Positions 11,649 through 22,470 of a stretch of 64,000 nucleotides of DNA are shown here, piece after piece. The stretch is from positions 15,942,930-16,006,929 of the forward strand of contig NC_081186.1 of NCBI RefSeq assembly GCF_029867415.1. Reading direction: 5' to 3'. The DNA is from Vicia villosa (lineage: Eukaryota; Streptophyta; Magnoliopsida; Fabales; Fabaceae). Each line of letters begins with the position of its first letter. The stretch's first letter is position 1. A model generated the notes under the pieces. The model did no database searches and was not told where the DNA came from. It saw only the letters and a list, made by a program, of their open reading frames with translations. A program made the translations under genes and the position numbers.

Positions 11649-13155
11649 TGACTGTAAGTGCACAGTCTACCGCGTAGTTTTAAAAGATATCAAACCCAAA
11701 GGACTAAGAATCGACCTAATGTATTTAATTGTTACTATGTAAACCTAAGGCTAATATTTGATTGATTAGGATCAAACGGGAAAAAAATAAGGAAATATAA
11801 TTAAATTAAATCAAGAGGGAATTATAACGGTATGTAATGGTCGGACGTCGGGAATCTAGTAAACTATCGACACGAATCATAATTTAAAAATACTTTTCTG
11901 TAGAAATCATTAGTTTAAAAATCTTCCTCTCACACTCTCGTGTTTATTGATTATGATCTCATTATTAAACCTAAGTGAGCGCTCTCGCTGTATCAACTAA
12001 AGTTTAAAATGATTTTTGAAAACGAATGAAGACTAATTAACCTTAAAGCGCTCTCGCTGTATTTAAGGTTAATGCATAATTCCTACTGTCTAGTTAAAAC
12101 CTCAAACTCTCGTTTTTATTGATCATAACATCTATCGTTTTTAACTCTCATTACAAAACGGTTTAATTAAGCATTAGAAATTATAACCAGATAAATAAAT
12201 TCTCATTAATAAATTACGTCGAAAGCATTACTATATTCCCTCAGTTATATGACCTTACATACCGGTAAAAAATATTTAGCCGGACATTATTTTAATTGAC
12301 TGAACAGAACAGATATAGCAGATAAATAATATTCCGGACATAAATCGACAATATAACATAAACGGTAGACAATAATTAACAGTGATAAATAAACCTGAAT
12401 TAAATGGAAGAATTGAAATTGTAATCTTGTAGCACCAATTCTTGAATCCGGAACTGGAAATAAATGCTAAAACTAAAACTATTCCTAAAACTAAAAACGA
12501 ACTATGAAGCTTAAAAAGAAATTAAGATGCAATAGTATTTACGGTGTGGAAATCTGTTGCAGAAAATGGTTTGGGAAGAAGTAGACTTGAATTGGAAATT
12601 GAATTGCAGAGAAAATGTAAATGACGGCAGTAGGGTAAAACTTCGTAACCCTTTCAATTCTTCTTGCTTGGTATTTATAGAGTTGCTTTAGGTTCTTGAA
12701 TTTGAATTGTTTCGTCTCAGTAGCTTGCTTTACGGAGGAAAAATAGGCGGAGAGAAAACAGGGCTTGACGAACGTTTCCTTCTGGGTGTGAGTGTGTGAC
12801 TCACGTCACACACTAAAATAACAAGGGGGTGCCGACCGGCAGGGGGGTGCGTGACGGATGGCATGGCCTAGTGGGTGCCACTCGTCACGTGCTCTCTTCC
12901 TTTGTCTTGGGCTGCATGGATCTTGGTCCTGAGTTCTTCTTTTTACGCCCCCATCAATTAAGCATCCTTTTAGCCCTTTTCTCTTCATTTTGGCTTCTTT
13001 ATTTGATTATTTCCTTTGCAAGCCTTGATTTAATAAATACCTGAAACAAATACGAAATACCGGCATAATACGAAATAAAGTAACAAAATTGAAATAAAAT
13101 AAAATAATAATACATGTAAATTAAGCTAAATATACGATACGCTTTCGTGTTATCA
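11649..13155 (-). repeat. Athila-type LTR (3' LTR), about 1.5 kb
   Basis: On the minus strand it begins TGATAACACG right after a polypurine tract (AGTGTAGGGGAGTT, 13156-13170) and ends ...CACTTACAGTCA. The end with TGTAAGTGCACAG and 'tatcaaacccaaagg' is typical of Athila-like LTRs. It is inserted in the Tekay 5' LTR. Its mate is not in the window, so the 5-bp duplication cannot be checked. ORFs across the GC-rich part are chance. Confidence 0.65.
12670..12891 (-). promoter_or_regulatory. Athila LTR promoter: TATA, bZIP-like palindrome and G-box
   Basis: CTATAAATACC reads on the minus strand at 12670-12680. About 110 bp upstream (12791-12814) lies a perfect 10-bp inverted repeat, AGTGTGTGAC / GTCACACACT, around TCAC. 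It contains TGACTCA and ACGTCA cores. A TGACG core (12852-12856) and a perfect G-box CACGTG (12886-12891) follow. These are classic bZIP-type sites; binding is inferred. Confidence 0.5.
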
Positions 13156-13988
13156 AACTCCCCTACACTTGAACTTTGCTTGCCCTCAAGCAAACAATCA
13201 GAAAAAAAAGAGTTTTACATATGCATGACAATCATCTCGATTCGTACGCGGTCGCAGTGAAACTTTGCTAGAGATATAGAAGCTTAATATGAACACTAAA
13301 GACACAGTGGTGACACTAGACAACTCCAACTTATGCAAACCAATTCAAATCATGCTATTATAGCTTATCTAGATCCTTTTGCTAGATTTTACTTGTTTTC
13401 ATTCGAGCGCAATCACATTAAGCCCTTTATCTTCACACGCATATAGTAGAGTAACCGGTTAGTGACTCTGATCCTTATTAACACGGGGCTCTGACACATT
13501 TATGTGGTACCCACTTCTTTTACCAATTGTAAGATGTGGGGGATCGAACCGTAATTCGCCCTACCAAGTTCAATACCAGATACTTTTGAACCAACCGACA
13601 ATAGGCTTCTTTATTGTTCACTAGATACACATCCTTTGGGTTAAATGACCGGGTGAGGGTCACCTAGCTTAGTCGATGTAATCTTTTAATTTTTACTGAA
13701 AAATTTTCAGGATCATTCACTTATATTCATCGGCTCTCTACGTAGTTTGTGTTTAAGATGGTGTCGACTGCTGAATAAACTACTCGAAGCTACTTTAAAG
13801 CTAGAGGTTAAAGATTTGGAATAATAAGTACGCAAATCGATCTTACATAATTTGGGGTTCTAGAGTGTCAAGACTGTAGCAATTTTGTTTAATAGTGCTT
13901 CAGTTTCAAACGTATCTTTAGATTGGTGTATCTTTGTACTTTTCGAGCGTGTCAGGCCATGCATAAAAAAAAAGTTTATGGTTCAAGT
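13156..13988 (-). mobile_element. Athila 3' noncoding region with polypurine tract
   Basis: Noncoding. It contains the polypurine tract on minus at 13156-13170. It is cut at 13988 by the SIRE-A insertion, and its continuation resumes at 28269 after the CAAGT duplication. Confidence 0.6.
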
Positions 13989-14956
13989 TGAAGGTGTTTT
14001 GCAGGTTGGCTGCATTATTGGTAAAACATACCTGGTTGATTGTGTTTATGCAGGTTGCATATATTGTGTGGAGCTAATACAGGTTTTGTAAGGAATGTCA
14101 TGATCGATGTCATGACATCCATGTGTGACAGCATGAGCTGTTATTATTTGTTAATTGTGTTTCCTGATTTATCCTTCTTATCAGTTTAGGAAACTTTTTA
14201 TTGAGTGCTGCACATTTCGTCCAGAAGATCCTATTGACAGCACATTGTGTAACAGACAATTGACGTGTGAATTAGGTTAACTTTGTTAACCCTAATGTAT
14301 TTCTAAAAAAGCCCAAGGCCCAAGAATGCTTATAAAAAGACCTGCAATCCTAATTTGGAACGCAGACAGAAGATTATATTTGTGAAGAACGACTGTTCTG
14401 TAACTGTCTCATGTGATCCAAACAATTATCATGTTGATAATCGGTGTGGAGTAATTTGTTCTGTTTCTGTTACTTGTGATCCACGCTATTATCTTTGATG
14501 ATTGCGTTGGAGTTAGTTTATGTTTTAGTTGTGTCACTCTAAGCTTTTAAGCACGAGTGTGTGTCTCTTGATTGAAGCTTGTAAGCAGATCAAGGTGTGT
14601 ATTTGAAGAGTGTCTTCTATCTGTAATTGTTTATTGTGTATGTGTATCACTGCTGTGATTGAGGGGGAGTAGAATGGAGATATTCCATATCTAGGTAGAA
14701 CTTAGGTAGAAGGGTCATTGGGTAGTGATTAAGTGAGGAGTTGTAAACTGGGAGTTTAGCTCTGAATTGATACTGCTAATAGTGGACTTCATCCCTGGCT
14801 TGGTAGGCCCCAGAGTAGGTTGTTTGAACCGAACTGGGTAAACAATTCTGTGTGTTCTTTATTGTTTTATGTTGTTTATTATTATTGTCTGTGCTGCGTA
14901 ACTGTGGATGTCATAACATCCAGTTTGACATCGAGTGTGTATTATTAGAATTTTCA
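13989..14956 (+). repeat. SIRE-A 5' LTR
   Basis: 968 bp, TGAAGGTG...TTTTCA. A TATA box TATAAAAAGA lies at 14331-14340. It is followed by the PBS. Confidence 0.95.
14331..14340 (+). promoter_or_regulatory. SIRE-A LTR TATA box
   Basis: TATAAAAAGA about 340 bp into the 5' LTR. The same sequence occurs in the 3' LTR near 27644. It would start genomic RNA in the U3/R part. Confidence 0.65.
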
Positions 14957-14958
14957 AT

Positions 14959-14977
14959 TGGCATAAGAGCAGGCACC
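14959..14977 (+). other. SIRE-A primer-binding site, mutated
   Basis: TGGCATAAGAGC follows the LTR end by two bases. The usual initiator-Met PBS is TGGTATCAGAGC, so two positions differ. SIRE-B has the exact site at 29998-30009, supporting the identification. The mismatches would weaken tRNA priming. Confidence 0.75.
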
Positions 14978-15027
14978 CTTCCTGTTTACATCTGGGTGAG
15001 ATCTAGGGATAACAAAATTCTGGTACT

Positions 15028-17454
15028 ATGGAGAAGGAACTGTTAGTGTTTGGAAACAGACCACCTATCCTGGATGGCTCTAACTATGACTACTGGAAAC
15101 CTCGTATGGTAGCAGTCATCAAGTTAGTGGACAGCAAGGCCTGGAGAGATGTTGAAAGTGGATGGAAACATCCTGAGAAAATTCTAGAAGATGGAACCAC
15201 TGTTCTAATTCCTGAAACTCAATGGAGAAAATATGAAGAAGAGTTAGCGTCGGGCAATTCCAAGGCCCTAAGTTCAATATTCAATGGTATCGACAAGAAC
15301 ATCTTCAGACTTGTGCAACACTGTGAGCTGGCTAAAGAAGCTTGGGATATTCTCAAAATAGCACATGAAGGTACGCCAAAGGTAAAGATGTCGAGACTTC
15401 AATTACTTACCACTCAGTTTGAAAATATCAAGATGAAAGAGGATGAAACCATTCATGAGTTTTACATGAATGTCCGTGAGATTTCAAAAAACTCTGCAGC
15501 CTTAGGTGAGAAAATGACTGAAGAAAAACTGGTAAGGAAGATCCTCAGACCACTGCCTAAGTAATTTGATATGAAGGTAAATGCCATCGAGGAAGCTCAA
15601 GACATCAGCAACATGAAGCTGGACGAACTTCTTGGTTCTCTCCAAACCTTTGAGTTAAGCATCTTTGAACCTGTTGAAAAGAAGAACAAAAGCATTGCGT
15701 TTGTCACCAACACAAGTGATGATTCAAAAGAAAGCAATGGTGTAAGTGATGAGAATTTATCAGACGCCATAGCCATGCTTGGAAAACAATTCAACAAACT
15801 TATCAAAAGGGTTGATCAGAAGTCCAGGCCCGATGTCAGGAACACTCCCTATGACATTAGTCAGACATATGACTCTAGTAAAAGGTTCAAAGCTGAGGAG
15901 AATCCCTATCTAGGAAAAAGGGTTCAATGTCATGGATGTGAAGGATTCGGACACGTTAGAGTTGAATGCCCTACCTACCAGAAGGAGCTAAAGAAAGGAT
16001 TGACTGTTACATGGTCTGACGAAGACTCAGATTCAGAAAAGGAAACTGCAAAGCATGTCACATTTTTAACAAGAACCTATGAATCTGATGATGACTCCAG
16101 TGATGATGAGCTAACCTTTGATGAATTAGCTACCTCGTACAAGAAGTTGTGTAGGGAGAATGCTGAAGTCTTCAAACAAGTGAAGGAGCAAGAAGTGATC
16201 ATAAGAGATCTAGAATCTGAAAAGATTAAACATCTTGCAACCATAGACTCCCTCAGTAGTGAAGTAAGCATTTTGAACCACAAACTTGATCAAATGACCA
16301 AGTCATTCAAAATGCTGAACAATGGATCTGATACTCTAGAAGAAATTTAGGAATCTGGACAAAGATCAAGAGACATGTCTGGAGTGGGATTCGTGGCTAA
16401 AGAGGAATTAATCTCTAAACACAGGAGGACAGAATCCAAAATGTGTATGACTAACCAGATGTCAATCCAAATGTCACAACATCAAGGAAACAGAAGAAGG
16501 AGGTTCCCAAAGAAAAGGTTCCAGAAATGGAGGTGTCATCACTGTGGAAGATTTGGTCACATAAAGCCATTCTGTTTCAGACTATTTGGATATCCAGACC
16601 AAACTCAACAAGCCAAACTTGATCATGATACCAGTAACAGGAAGCATTATGGGATAACTAAGAATGTTGCTCTGGTAGCACACACTTCTCTAAGGATGTC
16701 AGCAGAAGAAGTCTCGTACCTTGATAGTGGTTGTTTAAATCATATGACCGGGAGGAAGAACTCTCTAGTAGATCTCAAATTGGAAGGAAACAACTATGTA
16801 AATCTGGGTGATGGAGATATAAGAGAAGTCAAAGGTATTGGGAAGACAGAAGGGGTAAGTATACCTAATCTAAACAATGTTCTATTTGTACAAGGTTTAG
16901 CTACAAACCTTATAAGCATTAGTCAGTTGTGTGATGAAGGATTCAATGCTAAGTTCACCAAAGATGAGTGTATCATCACAAATGAAGCAAATGAGGAAGT
17001 CATGAAGGGATTTAGATCTAAGGATAATTGCTATCTATGGAAGCCTGACACATCTGTCCACCCCTCTGACCATTTTATGATCAAAGAAAAATTGAAAATG
17101 CACCATCACGAATTTGATGAATCCTATGATTTTGATGAATCAAATAAAGAATCCTATATTGGTGATCTCACTATAAGTGAATTGTCTACTAGTTTTTCTG
17201 AGACCAGTCTAATGAATGAGAAACTGTGTGCAAAAGTAAGGGAATACAGAAGTATCAATGGATTTCTGCTAGAAGAAAGAGTAAGCCTTGTGTTGGACAT
17301 TACAGATCGGGAAAGAAAACTGGAAAAGTCAAATGTGAGCAATGATCCCAAAAGACTGTCTGAAAGCAATGTCATAGAGAATGTTGCAACAACATCTGAA
17401 GACAATGTGACAGAAAAGGGTATGTTGGGTATTTGCTACCAAAACTTATTATAG
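15028..17454 (+). pseudogene. SIRE-A gag-protease, broken by stops, pol missing
   Basis: One frame runs from ATG 15028 to 17454, with in-frame stops at 15562-15564 (after RPLPK) and 16348-16350 (after LEEI). The Gag N-terminus carries the DYWKPRM and AWDILK motifs of copia Gag, then a UBN2-like middle. Two CX2CX4HX4C zinc knuckles follow: CHGCEGFGHVRVEC (near 15930) and CHHCGRFGHIKPFC (near 16535), separated by an acidic coiled-coil stretch. The protease starts at SYLDSGCLNHMTG (near 16715), where DSG is the catalytic triplet. After CYLWKPD (about 17050) the expected GAG-pre-integrase, integrase, RT and RNase H are absent. About 400 bp of unrecognised low-complexity coding sequence follows. 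Confidence 0.85.
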
Positions 17455-17531
17455 CAATTAACCAACGCGAGGGAATACTATTTGGGCTTTGTCAAAATCC
17501 ATGTTTTGAAATTTCCCTCACTTAGTGTGCA

Positions 17532-17566
17532 TATAAAGCCCCCTCGATCCTCCGATAGTATAAAAA
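17532..17566 (+). promoter_or_regulatory. Possible internal promoter before SIRE-A env-like ORF
   Basis: Two TATA-like motifs, TATAAAG (17532-17538) and TATAAAAA (17559-17566), stand in a C-rich leader about 100-135 bp before the ATG at 17668. SIRE-B has a comparable arrangement at 34406. A subgenomic transcript is inference. Confidence 0.4.
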
Positions 17567-18051
17567 CGGCAAACCTTCCTAGTAGTGCTGCTAGCTACTC
17601 TCTGAGATCGATTTACTTCTATTGCTCTCACAAGTGTGAAACAAGACCTGATTCTCTAAGATTCAGAATGTCTCAGCAATCGAATGATGAATCTCCCATT
17701 TTAGACTCAGCAACACTGGAAGAGTCCTCTAACCCTAATAGGGTTCTTAATGTTGTCCCTTTAAGGACGATTAGCAGTGACGATGTAAAGGCCACAAAGC
17801 CTAAAACGACTCATGCAAAACGACCCAAGGAGGATACTCACAACAAGGGGACAAAATCCTCATCATCTGCTACCATGGAGAAACTTACTAAAGAAGGATC
17901 CAAGTATGTCGATAGTGCAATTACCAGGATTGTTAATCGTATTCTGAAGGAGAATCATCAAGTTCCTGGAATATCTATTCCACTTCAAACCATAATGGCT
18001 GATCCCCCCAATAACACCAGTAAGGCTGAGGCTGTTCACACCGTGGATAGT

Positions 18052-20813
18052 TGTAACACCCCATTTTCTACCCGATAATTATAATAAAATCAGAGTGTCA
18101 AAATTTCAAACAATAAAACAGGATATCACATTTCAACATAAAACAACAAACGTCATATATTTCATTTATCTTTGATACATAGCATTCAACATCTACAACT
18201 TTAAAATTATAATTCATTCACAACTTTATTCGTCAACTTTTATTCAACTTAAAAACAACAAGAGAACAACAAATACAATCATAATCCCATCCCGAGTGCT
18301 ACGTATCAGAGCAAGACACCAACTCGACTAACAACAACTAAAGGCTTCATAAAATCACTTCAATCTTCCACCGCTATACTGAGTACCTGTCCATTTCCCA
18401 TGGTAGGGAAACATCATTCAGAAGGGGTGAGATATCGAATCAATATAAATAGGCGTATGATAAACAGTATATTAGATCAAAATCATACAACTTCACCACT
18501 TCATGTCAGCAACTATAAACAACAACAACTTATAACAAAAACATCTCCCAGCAATAACAACTTATGGCAACAACAGCTCACAACAACCACACAACAAAAA
18601 TCAATAAACAACGAATAATAACAATAACTTTAACACGTGACTCAATATGCGACTCAACTATGCAAATGCATGTGGTACCATTTGGAGCAGAACTCCCAAC
18701 TTAAACAAATGCCAGTTTATTAAGGCATTAACAAGGCATAAGCCTTCAACATGGTGCCATTAAGGCCAAAGCATAAGCCTTCAACTTTCAACGTGGTGCC
18801 ATCAAGGCCAACTTAATCCTGCAATGTATGTCATGCGACCTCAACTTCAACAACAAATACACAACAATGCATCAACAACATCACATACAACAACAACAAC
18901 TTAAACATGCATCAATTGCATCAACTTAACTCAACACTAGTCATTCGACCTACAACTTAAACATGTCCATAATTTGGGACGATTCAACTTATTCAACTTA
19001 TTCAACATTGGCCATAGGCCTACGACTTCATCAACGTATCGACAACAAGTTATAATAACAACAGCTCAACAATAACAACATATAAAAAACAATTCAATTT
19101 AGTAAACATGGGTTATAATGCCTACAACTTAATAATGTCCATAAACCGGGATAAATCATCATAGTTCCACTTCACCTGCAAATCCACATTTTTATAAGTT
19201 CAAAACATCTCTACAAACATTTTTTATTAATTTATTCTATATTGTTAACTTGTAAAAAGTTATAACGATATATAATTATAACTCGACAGAGTTTCCAAGG
19301 AACTCTAAACAACTCTACAATAATCCCTACAATTCTAAAGTGCCCAAAAATACTCTACTGACAACTCTTACCTATAAGGGTAGCTCTTATGAATCTAATT
19401 GGCTAATGGCCCGACTCAAGTAATAATAAAACAACTCTAAATGGTCAAATATCTTCAATTTTAATCTTTACACGTTATCAGATTTAACTCTAAACAATTC
19501 GAAAGTAACTCTAACAACCCTATTGACAACTCTAACAACCCTATTGACAACTCTAACAAGAATTAAAATAACTTAATTGGTCAAATAATCTAAAGATTTA
19601 TCTCTAAATCAAAACTCCTAAAAGTATTAAACTAATAATATTAAATCATTATTATTAATATTATTTATACTATTATTATATTATAATAGTGAAATAGAGT
19701 ATTAATTTTAAAAAAAAACTAACTTACTGTGCGAAAATTATATGATTTAACGATGACGGAAGCACATGAGGTCTATCGCTACAGTACAACTTAGATGAAT
19801 TAACATTATCAATTTGTTATACCAATTCTTTTACGCCTCACAAAATTCATGGTCGTTGCGGTATATAAACTGACGCTGCAATATTAGCATACATGCATGT
19901 ATCACATATTGAGGCTATATATTTCTTTTTCTAAGAAAAATCTTGTTCTAATACATGAAAAAGTAATATAGCACAGAGAATACCATTAGAATATCGTTAC
20001 AAATTATACGCATAAAATCAAATAAAATTAACAACAATAAAATCTTTAAAACATCAATTTCTCATAAAACACTAAATTATCAAAATCATTGCATATTAAG
20101 GATTATCATCAAAACCTAACAATCACAAAGCCATGGGAATTTAGGGATTTCATACTAAACATGTTTCAGCCCATCATACATTATCATACAATCAATCCTC
20201 ACATACTATTCATCATATACCCAGTTATAGAGATTGAATCTCACCCTTACCTTGTATATGGAGATCGCCTCTAATATCTGATCGAGTGCAAGCCTTTTCC
20301 TTTTCCCCCGAAATCCACGATAAATTCCTCCGCTGCCAAAGTTCCTCTTCGTCGGCAACTTTGTTTCACGATCTATTCTCCCAAAAGCCAAACCTCCTTT
20401 TTCCACTGTGATGAAAACCTCTTTTTCTACGTGCCTCTTCCTTTACACAAAAACCTAATTCCTCATTAAAATAAATCTTATTTTCCTTTTCTTTATTCCA
20501 TTAATCCAATAATAACAATAATAATATTATTATTATTATATCTAATGGGTTTAAACTTCACACCTCCAATTTGCTATTTAACACACAACCTCAAAATCCA
20601 ACTTAATTAAATAATCCATAATAATATTATTCTTAATATTATTTCTCCGACTAACCGGCTAAAATCTGACTTTAACTTAATAATCCAAATGCGCCTCTTA
20701 AAATCACACTGACAAATTCAACTACTTCAATACATTCTTAAACTTCTTCTAAATCCAATAATTAAATCCTTCAATAATTTAATTAACTAATTAATTAAAT
20801 TTGGGGCGTTACA
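18052..20813 (-). repeat. LARD-like element 3' LTR, 2,762 bp
   Basis: TGTAACACCCC at the left, GGGGCGTTACA at the right. It lacks about 78 bp present in the other LTR near 22676-22755. Long AT-rich and CAA-rich tracts; ORFs within it are duplicated chance frames. Confidence 0.9.
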
Positions 20814-21946
20814 ACTCTCCCCCACTTAGAATATTCCCGTCCTCGAAAATCTATGCAACACAACCACTCTCAACGTCATATCCCTCTTCAGCTGCGCAAC
20901 TCTGATCATTCATCTTAATTCATCGTTCTTATAAAAGTCCCTATCAACTTATATGGTTCCAAGCATCAACCAATTTTCAGACTTTCTTTAGCATCCATCA
21001 CTTTGAACATCATTAAGATAGCAAGATACGTACATAACATCCAATACAATTTCCGTCTACCATTAACAAGAGATTAAGGGTGATCAAGTCCTCAATTTGT
21101 CAATAGATATCTGACAATCATAATGGAGTATAACCATCATTACTAACTACAACAGTGTTCCTCTAAACTTATACTTACTAAAAGTACCATACTTCAACAA
21201 TTTCCAAAATCATCCGAACACGCTAACACCAACGTCTTGCAGCTACATACTACTACACATCCTGTGATAATATCCGAATCAAAATTCCTTTATGCTTTCA
21301 TCAACACTTCTTATCCTTGAAATCCTATTCTTCGCCTTCCCAACAACTTCAACAACTCTTATAATTACTTACTAATAATCCAAAACAAGATCTACAACAA
21401 TTTGTCACTATAATCATTCTCATTCAACATAAATTGCACCTCCATGCATTTTCTGTAACCTTCGCATTTTTACAAATACTAACGTTTCATTGCTTACTAA
21501 TATTTTACATTCTTCTTCACCTTTTCAATTTTCAACAAGAATCACCCAACTTCAAACAAATTATCTCTTCCAATACAGACCTCCCAAGCACAAAATTTAT
21601 ATTCCAAAATGAAGGGAATTTCGTGTAGATTCTAGAACTTCAAGAATCGCCCAAATTCGAGTTACGGGTAAAAGGTTATCATCCTTGCAATGGGACTGGT
21701 TCAGAATTTCCGTATGCAGAATTTTCCAAAAAGTCAGCATCAGACCCATATATTAAAACGCATTTTTCTCTCTCTTCACAAACTTCATGAAGACAATTCT
21801 TATATGCAAACTGTAGGGAATTTTGTAAGCTTCCCAAAAAGTCCAGAATCGCTTCAATCAGAATCACGAGTAAAAATTTATGCTCCTTTTTCTGATAGCT
21901 ACTCCATAATTGCAAAAATCAGAATTTGAGATTGATGAACATAAGT

Positions 21947-21950
<4 letters not shown>

Positions 21951-22006
<56 letters not shown>

Positions 22007-22008
22007 TC
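21951..22008. repeat. (CT)n microsatellite
   Basis: Nearly uninterrupted TC dinucleotides with one TA interruption. Confidence 0.95.
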
Positions 22009-22454
22009 TTGCTTTCAAGATCTACCAACATCCTTTCTTTTCATACAACTACGAAAATCACCCGACTTTAATCCGACTATACTCAAGACATACCATATAC
22101 CGAATTAATCCATCAACTATCATTTCCATTGGAATAATTCCTCATTCTCAATCAATTCACCATCCATAATCTACGCACATCTCAAACTCGACTGATACGA
22201 ATTTATGAGTCCATACTCTCTTCTGCTCGCAACAACATCGCTTCAATAACGTTTGCACTCTCACAATCAACATCACCTTAAACCGACTTTTACATACTAA
22301 CAACACGTCCGGGAGACAAGCCTCCCCCCCACTTATTTCCAACCACACCTGCAACAAACAACTAGAAAGCAACAAGTACCGACAGTGTTTCACACACTTG
22401 TCGCGTACAGAGGAGTAAACAACATTAGACAACACTGGCCGGACAGACCGACCT

Positions 22455-22470
22455 GCTCTGATACCACTAA
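22455..22470 (-). other. LARD-like primer-binding site (initiator tRNA-Met)
   Basis: TGGTATCAGAGC on the minus strand, directly inside the 5' LTR edge. The flanking 'gacagaccgacct' run is shared with the Tekay-like element at 11199-11211. Confidence 0.85.

Larger units (their letters stand above)
20814..22470 (-). mobile_element. LARD-like internal region, noncoding
   Basis: Contains a polypurine tract on minus (AAGTGGGGGAGAGT, about 20814-20829) and a CT microsatellite (about 21951-22008). The PBS on minus is at 22455-22470 (GCTCTGATACCA on +). No retroviral protein motif is readable in six frames. Confidence 0.8.

Noticed and set aside
12806..13044. Opposing short ORFs near 12.8-13.0 kb
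   Set aside because: They lie in the promoter part of the Athila LTR and overlap on both strands with no protein motif.
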